Assembly (NCBI GenBank): GCA_900466475.1
Contig: UBMI01000021.1
Span: 62,001-126,000 of the forward strand
DNA length: 64,000 bases
Source: Hyphomicrobiales bacterium
GTDB lineage: Bacteria > Pseudomonadota > Alphaproteobacteria > Rhizobiales > Rhizobiaceae
Direction: 5' to 3'
The notes below the pieces were generated by a model, which saw only the letters and a program-made list of their open reading frames with translations, had not been told where the DNA came from and ran no database searches. This document shows positions 15,939 through 24,103 of the stretch, in pieces (position 1 is the first letter of the stretch; each line of letters opens with the position of its first letter). The translations under genes were made by a program, and so were the position numbers.

Positions 15939-16894
15939 GTCATTCGCTTTTCGATTCGGATGTGCCGCATCCGGAACCCAGCAATCTCACCGCCTTTGCC
16001 GCCAACGACCTGAACCGTGACAGCGAACATCGCGATGAAGGCTCGGTCGAAAAGGCGCTTGCCCGCGATGGCACGCATATTTTCGCCTTCGCCAAGGACA
16101 AGCTGGTTCTCAAGCACGATGGCCAGGTGCTCGATCCGCTCTTTGCCCGCTATGAGCTGCAGGAGCTGAAACCGAATTGGGATGAAATTGTACTGCTCGG
16201 CTATCGCAAAACCGGCGAGCCGCGCCTTGCCGTGCCCGTCGGCATTGATGTCGAGGATATGGCGAGCCAGTATAAGCCGGTCGACGGACGCTCGCTCTTC
16301 CGTGACGAGCTTGTCGACGAGATGCTGCTCGGCGAGTTCTCCCAGGCAGCAAGCCTCATTCGCTGGAACGGCGACAACCAGTTTTGCGGTCGTTGCGGCT
16401 CGGTCATGGAAATCCGTATCGGCGGCTACAAGCGGGTCTGCACCGCCTGCGAGCACATGATCTTCCCGCGCACCGATCCAGTCGTCATCATGCTCACGAT
16501 CGATGAAGAGCGCGATCTCTGCCTCCTCGGTCGCAGCCCGCATTTTGCGCCGGGCATGTATTCCTGTCTCGCGGGCTTCCTGGAGCCCGGCGAGACGATC
16601 GAAAATGCCGTCCGCCGCGAGACACTGGAAGAATCCGGCATCAGGACCGGCCGCATCCGGTATCATGCCTCTCAGCCCTGGCCGATGCCACATTCGCTGA
16701 TGATCGGCTGTTATGCCGAGGCAAAGTCGCGTGATATCCATCGCGATGAGACCGAACTCGAGGATTGCCGGTGGTTCACTCGCGAGGAAACCATCGAAAT
16801 GCTGGAGCGTCCTGGCGTCAACGGCAAGGCGTCGCCGCCGAAGGGCGCGATTGCCCATCGACTTATGCGCGATTGGGTCGAGTGGAAACGGTGA
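15935..16894 (+). CDS. nudC: NAD+ diphosphatase (NADH pyrophosphatase) NudC
   Basis: NudC hydrolyses NAD(H) to NMN(H) and AMP and in E. coli also removes NAD caps from RNA. The 319 residues show an N-terminal family region, a zinc ribbon CGRCGSVMEIRIGGYKRVCTAC at about 150, the Nudix box GFLEPGETIENAVRRETLEE at about 213, and the NADH-specific motif SQPWPMPHSLM. All metal-binding Glu of the Nudix box are present. It overlaps the HIT gene by four bases. Confidence 0.95.
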   Translation: MSHSLFDSDVPHPEPSNLTAFAANDLNRDSEHRDEGSVEKALARDGTHIFAFAKDKLVLKHDGQVLDPLFARYELQELKPNWDEIVLLGYRKTGEPRLAVPVGIDVEDMASQYKPVDGRSLFRDELVDEMLLGEFSQAASLIRWNGDNQFCGRCGSVMEIRIGGYKRVCTACEHMIFPRTDPVVIMLTIDEERDLCLLGRSPHFAPGMYSCLAGFLEPGETIENAVRRETLEESGIRTGRIRYHASQPWPMPHSLMIGCYAEAKSRDIHRDETELEDCRWFTREETIEMLERPGVNGKASPPKGAIAHRLMRDWVEWKR

Positions 16895-16944
16895 GTAGCG
16901 GCGGTGCGCACGGATGATCGTCACCTCTGCATGAGGATATAATC

Positions 16945-17637
16945 ATGGTCGCCCGCTCCGAACGGCTGCTGACCCTGCTTCAGACGCTCCGGCGCTATCG
17001 GCGGCCGGTTACCGGCATCGTGTTGGCAGAGGAAACGGGCGTCAGCCTGCGCACGCTCTACCGCGATATTGCGAGCCTTCAGGCGCAGGGCGCCATGATC
17101 GAGGGCGAGGCCGGCATAGGTTACGTGCTGAAGCCCGGCTTCATGCTGCCGCCGATGATGTTTTCCGAAGAGGAGCTGGAAGCCCTGGTGCTCGGCTCCC
17201 GCTGGGTGGCGCGCGCTGCCGAGCCGCGCCTGGCCAATGCCGGCGCCGATGCGCTTGCAAAGATCGCCGCCGTGCTGCCGCCCGACATGCGCGATATGGT
17301 CGATTCGGCCACACTTTTTGTCGGCCGCAAACGGCAGGATGAGGACAAGGCGGATGTTTCGGCCATCCGCAAAGCGATCCGCCTGGAGCGTATTCTTGAA
17401 CTGCATTATGGCGACGAACAGGGTCGTGTCTCCCGTCGCCGTGTGTGGCCGTTCGCGCTCGGCTACTTCGAGCATGTGCGCATCATCATGGCATGGTGCG
17501 AACTGCGCAACGATTTCCGTCATTTCCGCACCGATCGCATCATCGATATGACGATCCACGACACGCGTTATCCGCGTCGCCGCACCGTTCTCCTGAAAGA
17601 GTGGCGGGATACGCAGGATACTCCCATCGAGCACTAA
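16945..17637 (+). CDS. YafY-type transcriptional regulator (HTH plus WYL domain)
   Basis: The 230 residues have an N-terminal winged helix-turn-helix (ERLLTLLQTLRRYRRPVTGIVLAEE, then SLRTLYRDIASLQ as the recognition helix) and a C-terminal WYL-type ligand-sensing domain (LHYGDEQGRVSRRRVWPFALGYFEHV). The W-Y-L triad itself is not exact. Such regulators often bind nucleic-acid or small-molecule ligands. The next gene is on the same strand 70 bases downstream but has its own likely promoter region, so the target is unknown. Confidence 0.88.
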   Translation: MVARSERLLTLLQTLRRYRRPVTGIVLAEETGVSLRTLYRDIASLQAQGAMIEGEAGIGYVLKPGFMLPPMMFSEEELEALVLGSRWVARAAEPRLANAGADALAKIAAVLPPDMRDMVDSATLFVGRKRQDEDKADVSAIRKAIRLERILELHYGDEQGRVSRRRVWPFALGYFEHVRIIMAWCELRNDFRHFRTDRIIDMTIHDTRYPRRRTVLLKEWRDTQDTPIEH

Positions 17638-17707
17638 CGCTACTGCCATAAACTGTCAGCAGGCAGCGCTATTATCAGTACCAGTCCAGCAGGAAGGAGT
17701 ACTGATC

Positions 17708-17929
17708 ATGGGAATGCCTCAAGTCGTTCAATATGCCGGCCGTCGTACTTCCGTCGAAGCCGGAAAAACCCTCCGTTCACGCCTCGTGCGCCTGTTCGCC
17801 GACAGGTTCACCGTAGCATCGTCACGCCGTCCCCGCCTTGATCTCGAGATGTTGCCGCAATGGCGCAAGCGTGATCTCGGCTTTGCGGACGGACAGGACT
17901 GGCGCGTCGGCGACGACCTCTTCCGTTAA
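17708..17929 (+). CDS. Small DUF1127-like protein
   Basis: The 73-residue basic protein ends LEMLPQWRKRDLGFADGQDWRVGDDLFR, which fits the DUF1127 pattern L-x-x-L-x(4)-R-D-L/I-G. Small DUF1127 proteins in alphaproteobacteria affect RNA turnover and phosphate or carbon metabolism. A good AGGAAGGAG binding site lies just upstream. After the stop there is a TTTCCTCCC motif and a 14-bp perfect hairpin, an arrangement like the DUF1127 mRNAs that release anti-Shine-Dalgarno sRNAs in Rhodobacter. Family assignment is moderate. Confidence 0.65.
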   Translation: MGMPQVVQYAGRRTSVEAGKTLRSRLVRLFADRFTVASSRRPRLDLEMLPQWRKRDLGFADGQDWRVGDDLFR

Positions 17930-17997
17930 GGCCGCACGTCGGCTTCATCGAATTTCCTCCCGGTGACGGAGCGGCGCTGTCTATAGCGCTGCATTCG

Positions 17998-18030
17998 GAA
18001 AGCTGCTGCCACTTTATGGCAGCAGCTTTC
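17998..18030 (+). terminator. Strong hairpin downstream of the DUF1127-like gene
   Basis: A perfect 14-bp stem (GAAAGCTGCTGCCA / TGGCAGCAGCTTTC) closes a 5-base loop. Only three T are present in the 3' arm, so termination may be partial or Rho-assisted. It may also define the 3' end of a UTR-derived RNA. Confidence 0.6.
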
Positions 18031-18064
18031 GGCCGGGCACTGTTCAACCCTGTGGAGAACTGAA

Positions 18065-18433
18065 ATGGCCAGCCCCAATCTTATTATCCTCTATGTCAAG
18101 GACCCCGCTGAAAGCGCAGCTTTCTATCGCAATATCCTGAGCCGGGAGCCGGCGGTGGAGGCCCCCAACTTCGTCGCCTTCCCGCTCGACGGCGGCTTCA
18201 CTCTCGGCCTCTGGCGCCGCAGCAAAGTCGAGCCGCAACCCTCTGCCATCGGCAATCGTGGCGAGGTCGCCTTCATGGTTGACGGTGAGAATGCTGTCGC
18301 CAGGCATTACGAAGACTGGCGCAGCCGTGGCCTGCCGGTCGCCCAGGAATTGACCGAACTCGACTTCGGCCCGACTTTCGTCGTGCTGGATCCGGATGGC
18401 CATCGCCTGCGTGTTTGTGAGCCGGATAAATAA
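18065..18433 (+). CDS. VOC (glyoxalase/bleomycin-resistance fold) protein
   Basis: This 122-residue single-module VOC protein has the paired beta-alpha-beta-beta-beta pattern: LIILYVKDPAESAAFYRNILS at the start and TFVVLDPDGHRLRVCEP at the end, where the Glu is the usual metal ligand. It may be a dioxygenase, glyoxalase or drug-binding protein; sequence alone does not decide. It is followed by a clear intrinsic terminator and appears to be a single-gene unit. Confidence 0.85.
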   Translation: MASPNLIILYVKDPAESAAFYRNILSREPAVEAPNFVAFPLDGGFTLGLWRRSKVEPQPSAIGNRGEVAFMVDGENAVARHYEDWRSRGLPVAQELTELDFGPTFVVLDPDGHRLRVCEPDK

Positions 18434-18442
18434 GTGAGATTC

Positions 18443-18475
18443 AAGCCTCTCTGACGACCCGACAGAGAGGCTTTT
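18443..18475 (+). terminator. Intrinsic terminator of the VOC gene
   Basis: AAGCCTCTCTG and CAGAGAGGCTT form an 11-bp stem around a 9-base loop and are followed by T residues on the plus strand. Confidence 0.8.
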
Positions 18476-18482
18476 CGCATGC

Positions 18483-19337
18483 TTAGAGAAGCCCGCGCAT
18501 CGGATGGCCCTTATAGACGCCAAGGATGCGGACCTTCTCGGAGAAGAAACGCAGTTCCTCCAGCGCTCGGCGCACATGCGCGTCGTTCGGGTGGCCCTCG
18601 ATATCGGCGTAGAACTGCGTCGCCACGAACTTGCCGCCGAGCTGGTAGCTTTCGAGCTTCGTCATGTTGATGTTGTTCGTCGCAAAGCCACCGAGCGCCT
18701 TGTAGAGGGCAGCCGGAATATTGCGGACGTTGAAGACGAAGGTGGTAACGATCTTCTCGTCGTTGGCCGAGCGTTCCGCCCATTCTTCATCGCGCGACAG
18801 CACAACGAAGCGCGTGACGTTGTTTTCCGTGTCCTCGACATTCTCCGCGATGATATCGAGACCGTAAAGATCGGCTGCAAGGCGCGGCGCGAGCGCCGCC
18901 ATCGAGCGGTCGCCGGTTTCCTTGACGAGCTTTGCGGCCCCTGCCGTATCGCCGGCGATCACAGGCTTCCAACCGTTGGCGCGCACGATCTTGCGGCACT
19001 GGCCGAGCGCATGGATATGGCTGTGCACAGTGCGGATTTCATCCTTCGTCACACCCGGCAGCACCATGAGCTGAAAGCGGATCGGCATGAAATATTCGCC
19101 GATGATGTGCAGGCGCGATTCAGGCAGCAGGTGGTGGATGTCGGCGACGCGCCCCGCGATCGTGTTCTCGATCGGGATCATGCCGATATCGGCATCCCCA
19201 TTGTCGACCGCCGTGAAGGCATCCTCGAAGGTCTGACAGGGCAGCGGCTCCATCGTCGGAAACATGTCGCGGCTCGCCATGTCGGAATTGGCGCCAAACT
19301 CGCCCTGGAAGGCGATCCTGTTGGTCTTGATGTTCAT
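18483..19337 (-). CDS. pheA: Prephenate dehydratase
   Basis: The enzyme converts prephenate to phenylpyruvate in phenylalanine synthesis. It is the stand-alone form with no chorismate mutase domain (284 residues). The catalytic TRF motif appears as NVTRFVVLSRDEE near residue 170. A C-terminal ACT domain follows; its usual ESRP phenylalanine-binding motif reads ESYQLGGKF, as expected for the alphaproteobacterial type, so feedback behaviour may differ from E. coli. It starts 12 bases after the kdsB stop and is probably co-transcribed. Confidence 0.95.
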   Translation of the reverse strand: MNIKTNRIAFQGEFGANSDMASRDMFPTMEPLPCQTFEDAFTAVDNGDADIGMIPIENTIAGRVADIHHLLPESRLHIIGEYFMPIRFQLMVLPGVTKDEIRTVHSHIHALGQCRKIVRANGWKPVIAGDTAGAAKLVKETGDRSMAALAPRLAADLYGLDIIAENVEDTENNVTRFVVLSRDEEWAERSANDEKIVTTFVFNVRNIPAALYKALGGFATNNINMTKLESYQLGGKFVATQFYADIEGHPNDAHVRRALEELRFFSEKVRILGVYKGHPMRGLL

Positions 19338-19349
19338 GAGGAAAATCCG

Positions 19350-20105
19350 TCAGCTGGCCTTCGCGGAGAGAATGCGCCGCGCCTTTTCGAGGTCGGCGGG
19401 AGTATCGACACCGAGGGGAACCGTGTCAACGATCTCGACATCGATGCGCATGCCCGCTTCGAGCGCTCTGAGCTGCTCCAGTGATTCGCGCTTTTCGAGC
19501 GTAGAAGGGCCGAGCGAGACGAAACGTTCGAGCGCTGCGCGTCGATAGGCATAGAGCCCGATATGATGATAGAGCGGCCCGTTGCCATAGGGCGCGGTCG
19601 TTCGGGTAAAATAGAGCGCGTGCAGGCGACTGGCAGATACCGGCGAGCCAACGACCTTGACGATATGCGGCGCGGTCTTGTCCTCGTCATTGTCGATCTC
19701 GGTCGTCAGCGTGGCGATGTCGACCGCCTCGTTTTCAAGGGGACGCAGTGCTGCGCGCACCGTCTCCGGTTCGATCGTCGGCAGGTCGCCCTGGACATTG
19801 ACGATGATTTTTGCCTTGCCATCAGGATCGACCTTGGTAAGCGCTTCAAAGATGCGGTCGGAACCGGACTGATGGTCCTGGCGGGTCATGACCACCTCAA
19901 AGCCCGCAGCTGCGACGATATCGAAAACCTGTTGGTCGTCGACGGCAATGATGACCCGGCCAATTGCAGCTTCAGCGGCCCGTTTCGCGACCTGCACGAT
20001 CATCGGCAAACCGCAAATATCGGCCAGCGGCTTGCCGGGAAGGCGGGTGGAAGTCATCCGCGCGGGGATCAGCACCAGCACGTCATGTAATTTTGAATCC
20101 GTCAT
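19350..20105 (-). CDS. kdsB: 3-deoxy-manno-octulosonate cytidylyltransferase
   Basis: KdsB activates Kdo as CMP-Kdo for lipopolysaccharide inner core. The 251-residue protein starts with VLIPARMTSTRLPGKPLADI, the nucleotide-binding motif, and contains ATGSGSDRIFEAL-type spacing as HQSGSDRIFEALTKVD and NVQGDLPTIEPE where E. coli has QGDEP. ALYFTRTTAPYGNGPLYHHIGLYAYRRAAL is the conserved product-binding region. It is divergent from cycM and upstream of pheA. Confidence 0.95.
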   Translation of the reverse strand: MTDSKLHDVLVLIPARMTSTRLPGKPLADICGLPMIVQVAKRAAEAAIGRVIIAVDDQQVFDIVAAAGFEVVMTRQDHQSGSDRIFEALTKVDPDGKAKIIVNVQGDLPTIEPETVRAALRPLENEAVDIATLTTEIDNDEDKTAPHIVKVVGSPVSASRLHALYFTRTTAPYGNGPLYHHIGLYAYRRAALERFVSLGPSTLEKRESLEQLRALEAGMRIDVEIVDTVPLGVDTPADLEKARRILSAKAS

Positions 20106-20259
20106 TGTTCGGGCCTTCTAATCCGGGCTGAAAAGTGGCAAAAAGTCTCACGCACAAGACCATTTAGACAGTTGCAACGAATAGCCAAAAGACATAGGTT
20201 CCGCGCAATTTCAAGATGGTCCGGTTTCTGGTCTGCCGGCTGCAAGGGGAGCATTGCAG

Positions 20260-20832
20260 ATGAATTCATACGTCAATACGGCCGTGGGGGCGCTGCTGGG
20301 AACGATCTTCGTTCTGATGTCTGTCTCCATCGCGTCCGAGGGGATCTTCCATTCCGAGGCGCCGGAAAAGGAAGGTTTTGCCATCGTCGCCGAAGAGGCA
20401 CCCGCCGCCGGCGGTGAAGGCGCACCTGCTGCCGTTGCTGTTCCGATTGCCCAGCTTCTTGCCAGCGCCGACGCCAAGGCTGGTGAGACCGTATTCAAGA
20501 AGTGTCAGGCCTGTCATGACGGCACCAAAGGCGGACCGAATAAGGTCGGCCCGAATCTCTTTGGTGTCGTAGATCGTCCGATCGCCTCGCATGAAGGCTT
20601 TGCATATTCCTCCGCCATGAAGGATTTCTCCAAGGGCAGCAGCGAACATTGGACCTTCGAAAACCTCAACAAGTTCCTGTTGGCACCGAAGAAGGATGTT
20701 CCGGGCACCGCCATGGGCTTTGCCGGTCTGCCGAAGGATCAGGACCGCGCCAACGTCATTCTCTATCTGCACACGCTGGCAGATTCACCGGCTCCGCTGC
20801 CGGATCCGAATGCTCCGACCGCAACGCAGTAA
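20260..20832 (+). CDS. cycM: Membrane-anchored cytochrome c (CycM type)
   Basis: An uncleaved N-terminal membrane anchor (VGALLGTIFVLMSVSIASEG) is followed by an Ala/Pro-rich linker and a class I cytochrome c domain with the haem site CQACH at about residue 84 and a Met ligand region GTAMGFAGLPK. CycM carries electrons from the bc1 complex to aa3 oxidase in rhizobia. I chose ATG 20260, eight bases after AGGGGAG, over the TTG at 20254. A perfect intrinsic terminator follows the gene. Confidence 0.93.
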   Translation: MNSYVNTAVGALLGTIFVLMSVSIASEGIFHSEAPEKEGFAIVAEEAPAAGGEGAPAAVAVPIAQLLASADAKAGETVFKKCQACHDGTKGGPNKVGPNLFGVVDRPIASHEGFAYSSAMKDFSKGSSEHWTFENLNKFLLAPKKDVPGTAMGFAGLPKDQDRANVILYLHTLADSPAPLPDPNAPTATQ

Positions 20833-20855
20833 GCAGCGACGATTTTTTCGAGAAG

Positions 20856-20882
20856 AAGCCCGGTCAAAAGCCGGGCTTTTTT
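20856..20882 (+). terminator. Intrinsic terminator of cycM
   Basis: AAGCCCGG and CCGGGCTT pair around a 7-base loop and are followed by a run of six T on the plus strand. Confidence 0.9.
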
Positions 20883-20890
20883 GTTACCTT

Positions 20891-20995
20891 AAAGCATGTC
20901 GAGCAAAAGTGTGCAGCGAGTTTGCGATAACGACATGCTGAAAACAAAGACTTCAAGCGCGGTCAGCGAATCTGAAGGATCGCGACAGGCTTAAG
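20891..20995. repeat. RIME-type intergenic repeat, full copy
   Basis: This ~105-bp element begins AAAGCATGTCGAGCAAAAG and continues TTTGCGATAACGACATGC, ending with a GATCGCGACAGGCTTAA-type edge. It matches copies at 21973 and 43580. It has two inverted-repeat modules and the look of the rhizobial RIME1 mosaic element. Its end overlaps the AEC transporter gene and supplies that gene's stop codon. Confidence 0.75.
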
Positions 20996-21938
20996 CGCCG
21001 AGAATATAGGCCCAGAAGGAAACCGTGATGGCGCCGAGCGCTGTCGTCACCGTGATCGTCGATGCGGCGAGGCTGTGGCCGACGCCGAAGCGGTTGGCGA
21101 TCAGCCAGGCATTCACCCCTGTCGGCACCGATGAGGTCAGCACCAGCGCCGCTGCCCATTCATTGCTGAGGCCGAAAACATGGCTTGCTGCCCACACGCA
21201 GCCGGGCAATAGCAGCAGCTTGAAGGCTGAGGTTGCGCTGGCGATCCCGACATTGCCGGAGACTCCGTATTTCTGCAGCGCCATGCCGAGCGAAATCAGA
21301 GCCGCCGGACCGGCCGTGCCGGCGATCTGCCCGACGACGGAACGGATCGTTGCCGGCATGGTCAGGCCCGAGACGTGAAAGATGGCGCCTGCCACGATGC
21401 CGATGACCAGCGGATTGTGCAGCAGGTTCAGGCCGATCTGCTTCAGGACCAGGGTCATGCTGCGGTCGCTCTTGCCGGAAATCTTGCGTTCGGCATGTTC
21501 CATCATGATCGTGCCGGCCACCATCATGATCGGCAGATGCACGGCAAGCAGGATGGAAAGGGCGACAAGCCCTTCGCTACCCACGGTGCGCTCGACCAGC
21601 GGCAGGCCGATGAAGATATTGTTGGCAAAAGCGGAGGACACGCCGGCAAGCACGCCGATCCGCTCATCACGCCCGAACAAACGCGTAGCGACGATGTGTC
21701 CGGCCGCCCATGTCACCGCGACGCCGGAGAAATAGACGAGCCAGAGCCGGAACGGCGACGCGCCGTGGAAGTCGGCCTCGGCGATAGTGCGGAAAAGCAG
21801 CAGGGGCACAGCGATCTTGAAGACGAATTCGCTCAGAGCATCCCCGACACTTGCGGTGAGTATTCCGACGCGGACGATCAGCCAGCCGATGAGAATGAGA
21901 AGGAAGATTGGAATAACGTCGAAGATGATGGCTGACAT
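20991..21938 (-). CDS. AEC family (auxin efflux carrier-like) transporter
   Basis: The ~315-residue protein has about ten hydrophobic segments in two bundles and typical AEC features: IIFDVIPIFLLILIGWLIVR at the start, AFANNIFIGLPLVERTVG in helix 4 and SSVPTGVNAWLIANRFGVG near the end. The family moves dicarboxylates or other anions; substrate unknown. I start it at 21938 (MSAIIFDV); the longer frame runs through a repeat element. The TAA stop at 20991-20993 lies inside a RIME repeat. Confidence 0.88.
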   Translation of the reverse strand: MSAIIFDVIPIFLLILIGWLIVRVGILTASVGDALSEFVFKIAVPLLLFRTIAEADFHGASPFRLWLVYFSGVAVTWAAGHIVATRLFGRDERIGVLAGVSSAFANNIFIGLPLVERTVGSEGLVALSILLAVHLPIMMVAGTIMMEHAERKISGKSDRSMTLVLKQIGLNLLHNPLVIGIVAGAIFHVSGLTMPATIRSVVGQIAGTAGPAALISLGMALQKYGVSGNVGIASATSAFKLLLLPGCVWAASHVFGLSNEWAAALVLTSSVPTGVNAWLIANRFGVGHSLAASTITVTTALGAITVSFWAYILGA

Positions 21939-21972
21939 TAACTGCTGCTCTGCGCGGGGATAGCCGAGGTCT

Positions 21973-22036
21973 AAAGCATGTCGCGCAAAGGTGTACAGCG
22001 GTTTTGCGATAGCGACATACGAAAACAAAAGACAGC
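21973..22036. repeat. RIME-type intergenic repeat, partial copy
   Basis: AAAGCATGTCGCGCAAAGG followed by GGTTTTGCGATAGCGACAT matches the first half of the copies at 20891 and 43580. The second half is missing or diverged. It lies just upstream of the AEC gene start. Confidence 0.7.
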
Positions 22037-22088
22037 AAATCGCCGGGCATGACAAATGCCATGGATGCAATATCTTTCGCGGAGCAAC

Positions 22089-22114
22089 AAAAAAAGCGGG
22101 CTCGGCCCGCTTTT
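22089..22114 (-). terminator. Minus-strand intrinsic terminator with no assigned gene
   Basis: AAAAGCGGGC and GCCCGCTTTT form a 10-bp stem with a 3-base loop; on the minus strand seven T follow. No annotated minus-strand gene ends here, so it may end a small RNA or small-protein transcript from 22115-22300. The rest of the gap from 21939 to 22401 holds only the partial RIME copy and the adenosine kinase upstream region. Confidence 0.75.
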
Positions 22115-22401
22115 CCGCATCCGGTCCTGCCGGATAGCCGGTCGCGATGCTGCCAGTTCATCCGTGGTCAGCGTCGTCCCGGTAAGACTGAAGGGATCAT
22201 CCCTCCCGTAGCCGGCCATACGAGATACCTGCATGCCGGTCTTCCTGATGCAGTTTTAGGCAGGCAAGGTGACAGCGGCGTGACGAATAAACGGCAGTTT
22301 TGCGAAGTCTTTGGAAGGTGATGTGCTGTTTAGCCTTTCAATACCGGCAAATTTCGCTAAGACCGATTACCGGCTATCACAAATCCGGGACTTCCCATTT
22401 C

Positions 22402-23394
22402 ATGACCAAATTCGATGTTCTGACAGTCGGCAACGCAATCGTCGATATTATCGCCCGTTGCGACGACCAGTTCCTCATTGACAACAAGATCACCAAGGCG
22501 GCGATGAACCTCATCGATGCCGATCGTGCCGAACTGCTTTATTCCCGCATGGGCCCGGCGCTCGAAGCCTCCGGCGGCAGCGCAGGCAATACGGCTGCAG
22601 GTGTGGCGAGCCTCGGCGGCAAGGCCGCCTATTTTGGCAAGGTTGCGGAAGACCAGCTCGGCGAGATCTTTGCGCATGATATCCGAGCGCAGGGCGTTCA
22701 TTATCAGACACGGGCCAAAGGCACGTTTCCGCCGACCGCACGCTCGATGATTTTCGTTACCGATGATGGCGAGCGTTCGATGAACACCTATCTCGGCGCC
22801 TGCGTCGAGCTTGGGCCTGAGGATGTCGAAGCAGATGTGGTGGCTCAAGCCAAGGTGACCTATTTCGAAGGTTATCTCTGGGACCCGCCGCGCGCCAAGG
22901 AGGCAATCCTCGATTGCGCCCGCATCGCCCACGAGAATGGTCGCGAAATGTCGATGACACTCTCGGACAGCTTCTGCGTCGATCGTTACCGTGCTGAATT
23001 TCTGGATCTGATGCGTTCGGGCAAGGTCGATATCGTCTTCTCGAACCGCCAGGAGGCCCTGTCGCTCTACGAGACTGACGATTTCGAGGAAGCGCTGAAC
23101 AAGATCGCTAAGGATTGCAAGATTGCCGCCGTCACCATGAGCGAGAACGGCGCCGTGATTCTGAAGGGCAACGAGCGCCACTACGTCGACGCGATCAAGA
23201 TCAATGAAGTAGTGGATACGACGGGTGCGGGCGATCTCTTCGCGTCGGGTTTCCTCTACGGTTACACGCAGGGCCGTTCGCTCGAAGATTGCGGCAAGCT
23301 CGGCTGCCTTGCCGCCGGCATCGTCATTCAGCAGATCGGCCCGCGGCCGATGAAGTCCCTGTCCGAAGCCGCAACAGAGGCAGGCCTTATTTAA
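22402..23394 (+). CDS. Adenosine kinase-like PfkB family sugar/nucleoside kinase
   Basis: The 330-residue protein has both PfkB signatures: GGSAGNTAAGVASLGGKAAYFGKV near residue 57 and the C-terminal DTTGAGDLFASGFLYG with the catalytic Asp. N-terminal VLTVGNAIVDIIARCDDQFL is typical of the adenosine kinase/ribokinase-like group in rhizobia. Adenosine is the likely substrate, but fructokinase cannot be excluded. The start at 22402 follows the conserved MTKFDVLTVGN. Its last eight bases overlap the convergent SH3 gene. Confidence 0.88.
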   Translation: MTKFDVLTVGNAIVDIIARCDDQFLIDNKITKAAMNLIDADRAELLYSRMGPALEASGGSAGNTAAGVASLGGKAAYFGKVAEDQLGEIFAHDIRAQGVHYQTRAKGTFPPTARSMIFVTDDGERSMNTYLGACVELGPEDVEADVVAQAKVTYFEGYLWDPPRAKEAILDCARIAHENGREMSMTLSDSFCVDRYRAEFLDLMRSGKVDIVFSNRQEALSLYETDDFEEALNKIAKDCKIAAVTMSENGAVILKGNERHYVDAIKINEVVDTTGAGDLFASGFLYGYTQGRSLEDCGKLGCLAAGIVIQQIGPRPMKSLSEAATEAGLI

Positions 23395-23926
23395 AGGCCT
23401 CGCCCGGATAGGCTCCCCAGATTTCCGACTGCGCCACCCAACCTTCGGCGCCGTCGGTCTTTGCGAAACACCACTCTCCGCTGCACTCGCCGATCGTGAT
23501 CATCACGCCGGGCTCCAGCTTGGCGACGATGCTGGAAGACGGCTGTGCTTCACGGCGGAGATTGACATAGACGCCTTTGCCCTTGCCCTTCATCCACGGC
23601 GCGGCAATAGCGGCGCGCTGGCCTGAGAGCAGCGACTGATTGACCCAGCCCTCGGTACCGTCGGCATCGCGGATACGGCGCCAGTTGTCATACTCCTGGA
23701 CGATTTCGACGGGCAGCCCTGATTTCAGATAGAGCCACGAAACGGCGTAGTCCGTTCCCGGACCGATCCTCAGGTTGACGCGCTTGGACTTCAGCGTCAC
23801 GAAGCGCGGCAGCGGCAGGCCGCTCGGCCCCTTGGCCGCCTGGGCTTGCGCAAATTCGATGGTGCCTGCCGATACGGCAAAGGCAACCGCCAGGGCGAGG
23901 CAGGACTTCATAACTGTGCGACGCAT
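23387..23926 (-). CDS. Secreted bacterial SH3 domain protein
   Basis: A signal peptide (MKSCLALAVAFAVSAGTIEFAQAQA) precedes two SH3b domains: KSKRVNLRIGPGTDYAVSWLYLKSGLPVEI and KGVYVNLRREAQPSSSIVAKLEPGVMITI. Such proteins bind cell wall peptides in the periplasm. The start may be 23926 or the second Met at 23911. The 3' end overlaps the adenosine kinase gene by eight bases in convergent orientation. No enzyme domain is present. Confidence 0.88.
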   Translation of the reverse strand: MRRTVMKSCLALAVAFAVSAGTIEFAQAQAAKGPSGLPLPRFVTLKSKRVNLRIGPGTDYAVSWLYLKSGLPVEIVQEYDNWRRIRDADGTEGWVNQSLLSGQRAAIAAPWMKGKGKGVYVNLRREAQPSSSIVAKLEPGVMITIGECSGEWCFAKTDGAEGWVAQSEIWGAYPGEAFK

Positions 23927-24103
23927 GGAAGCTTCCGTTGGCTCGAATTCGAATCAGGCCCTGCCTGCTCGTCTTCCGGGATTCCCCGGTCGCCTCGCGA
24001 GTTTTGTTTGTCTTCGCGTGCGGGTCTGGTAGAAAATGCCCGGAACGGGGAAATGATCGCCCAACTTGGTTAAAGACCTCTGAACAAGGCACAGCAGGCC
24101 GCT

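Noticed and set aside
21971..22234. 87-codon minus-strand frame near the adenosine kinase gene
   Set aside because: It has a fair binding site but runs through a strong terminator and into a RIME repeat, so a small RNA is the better explanation.
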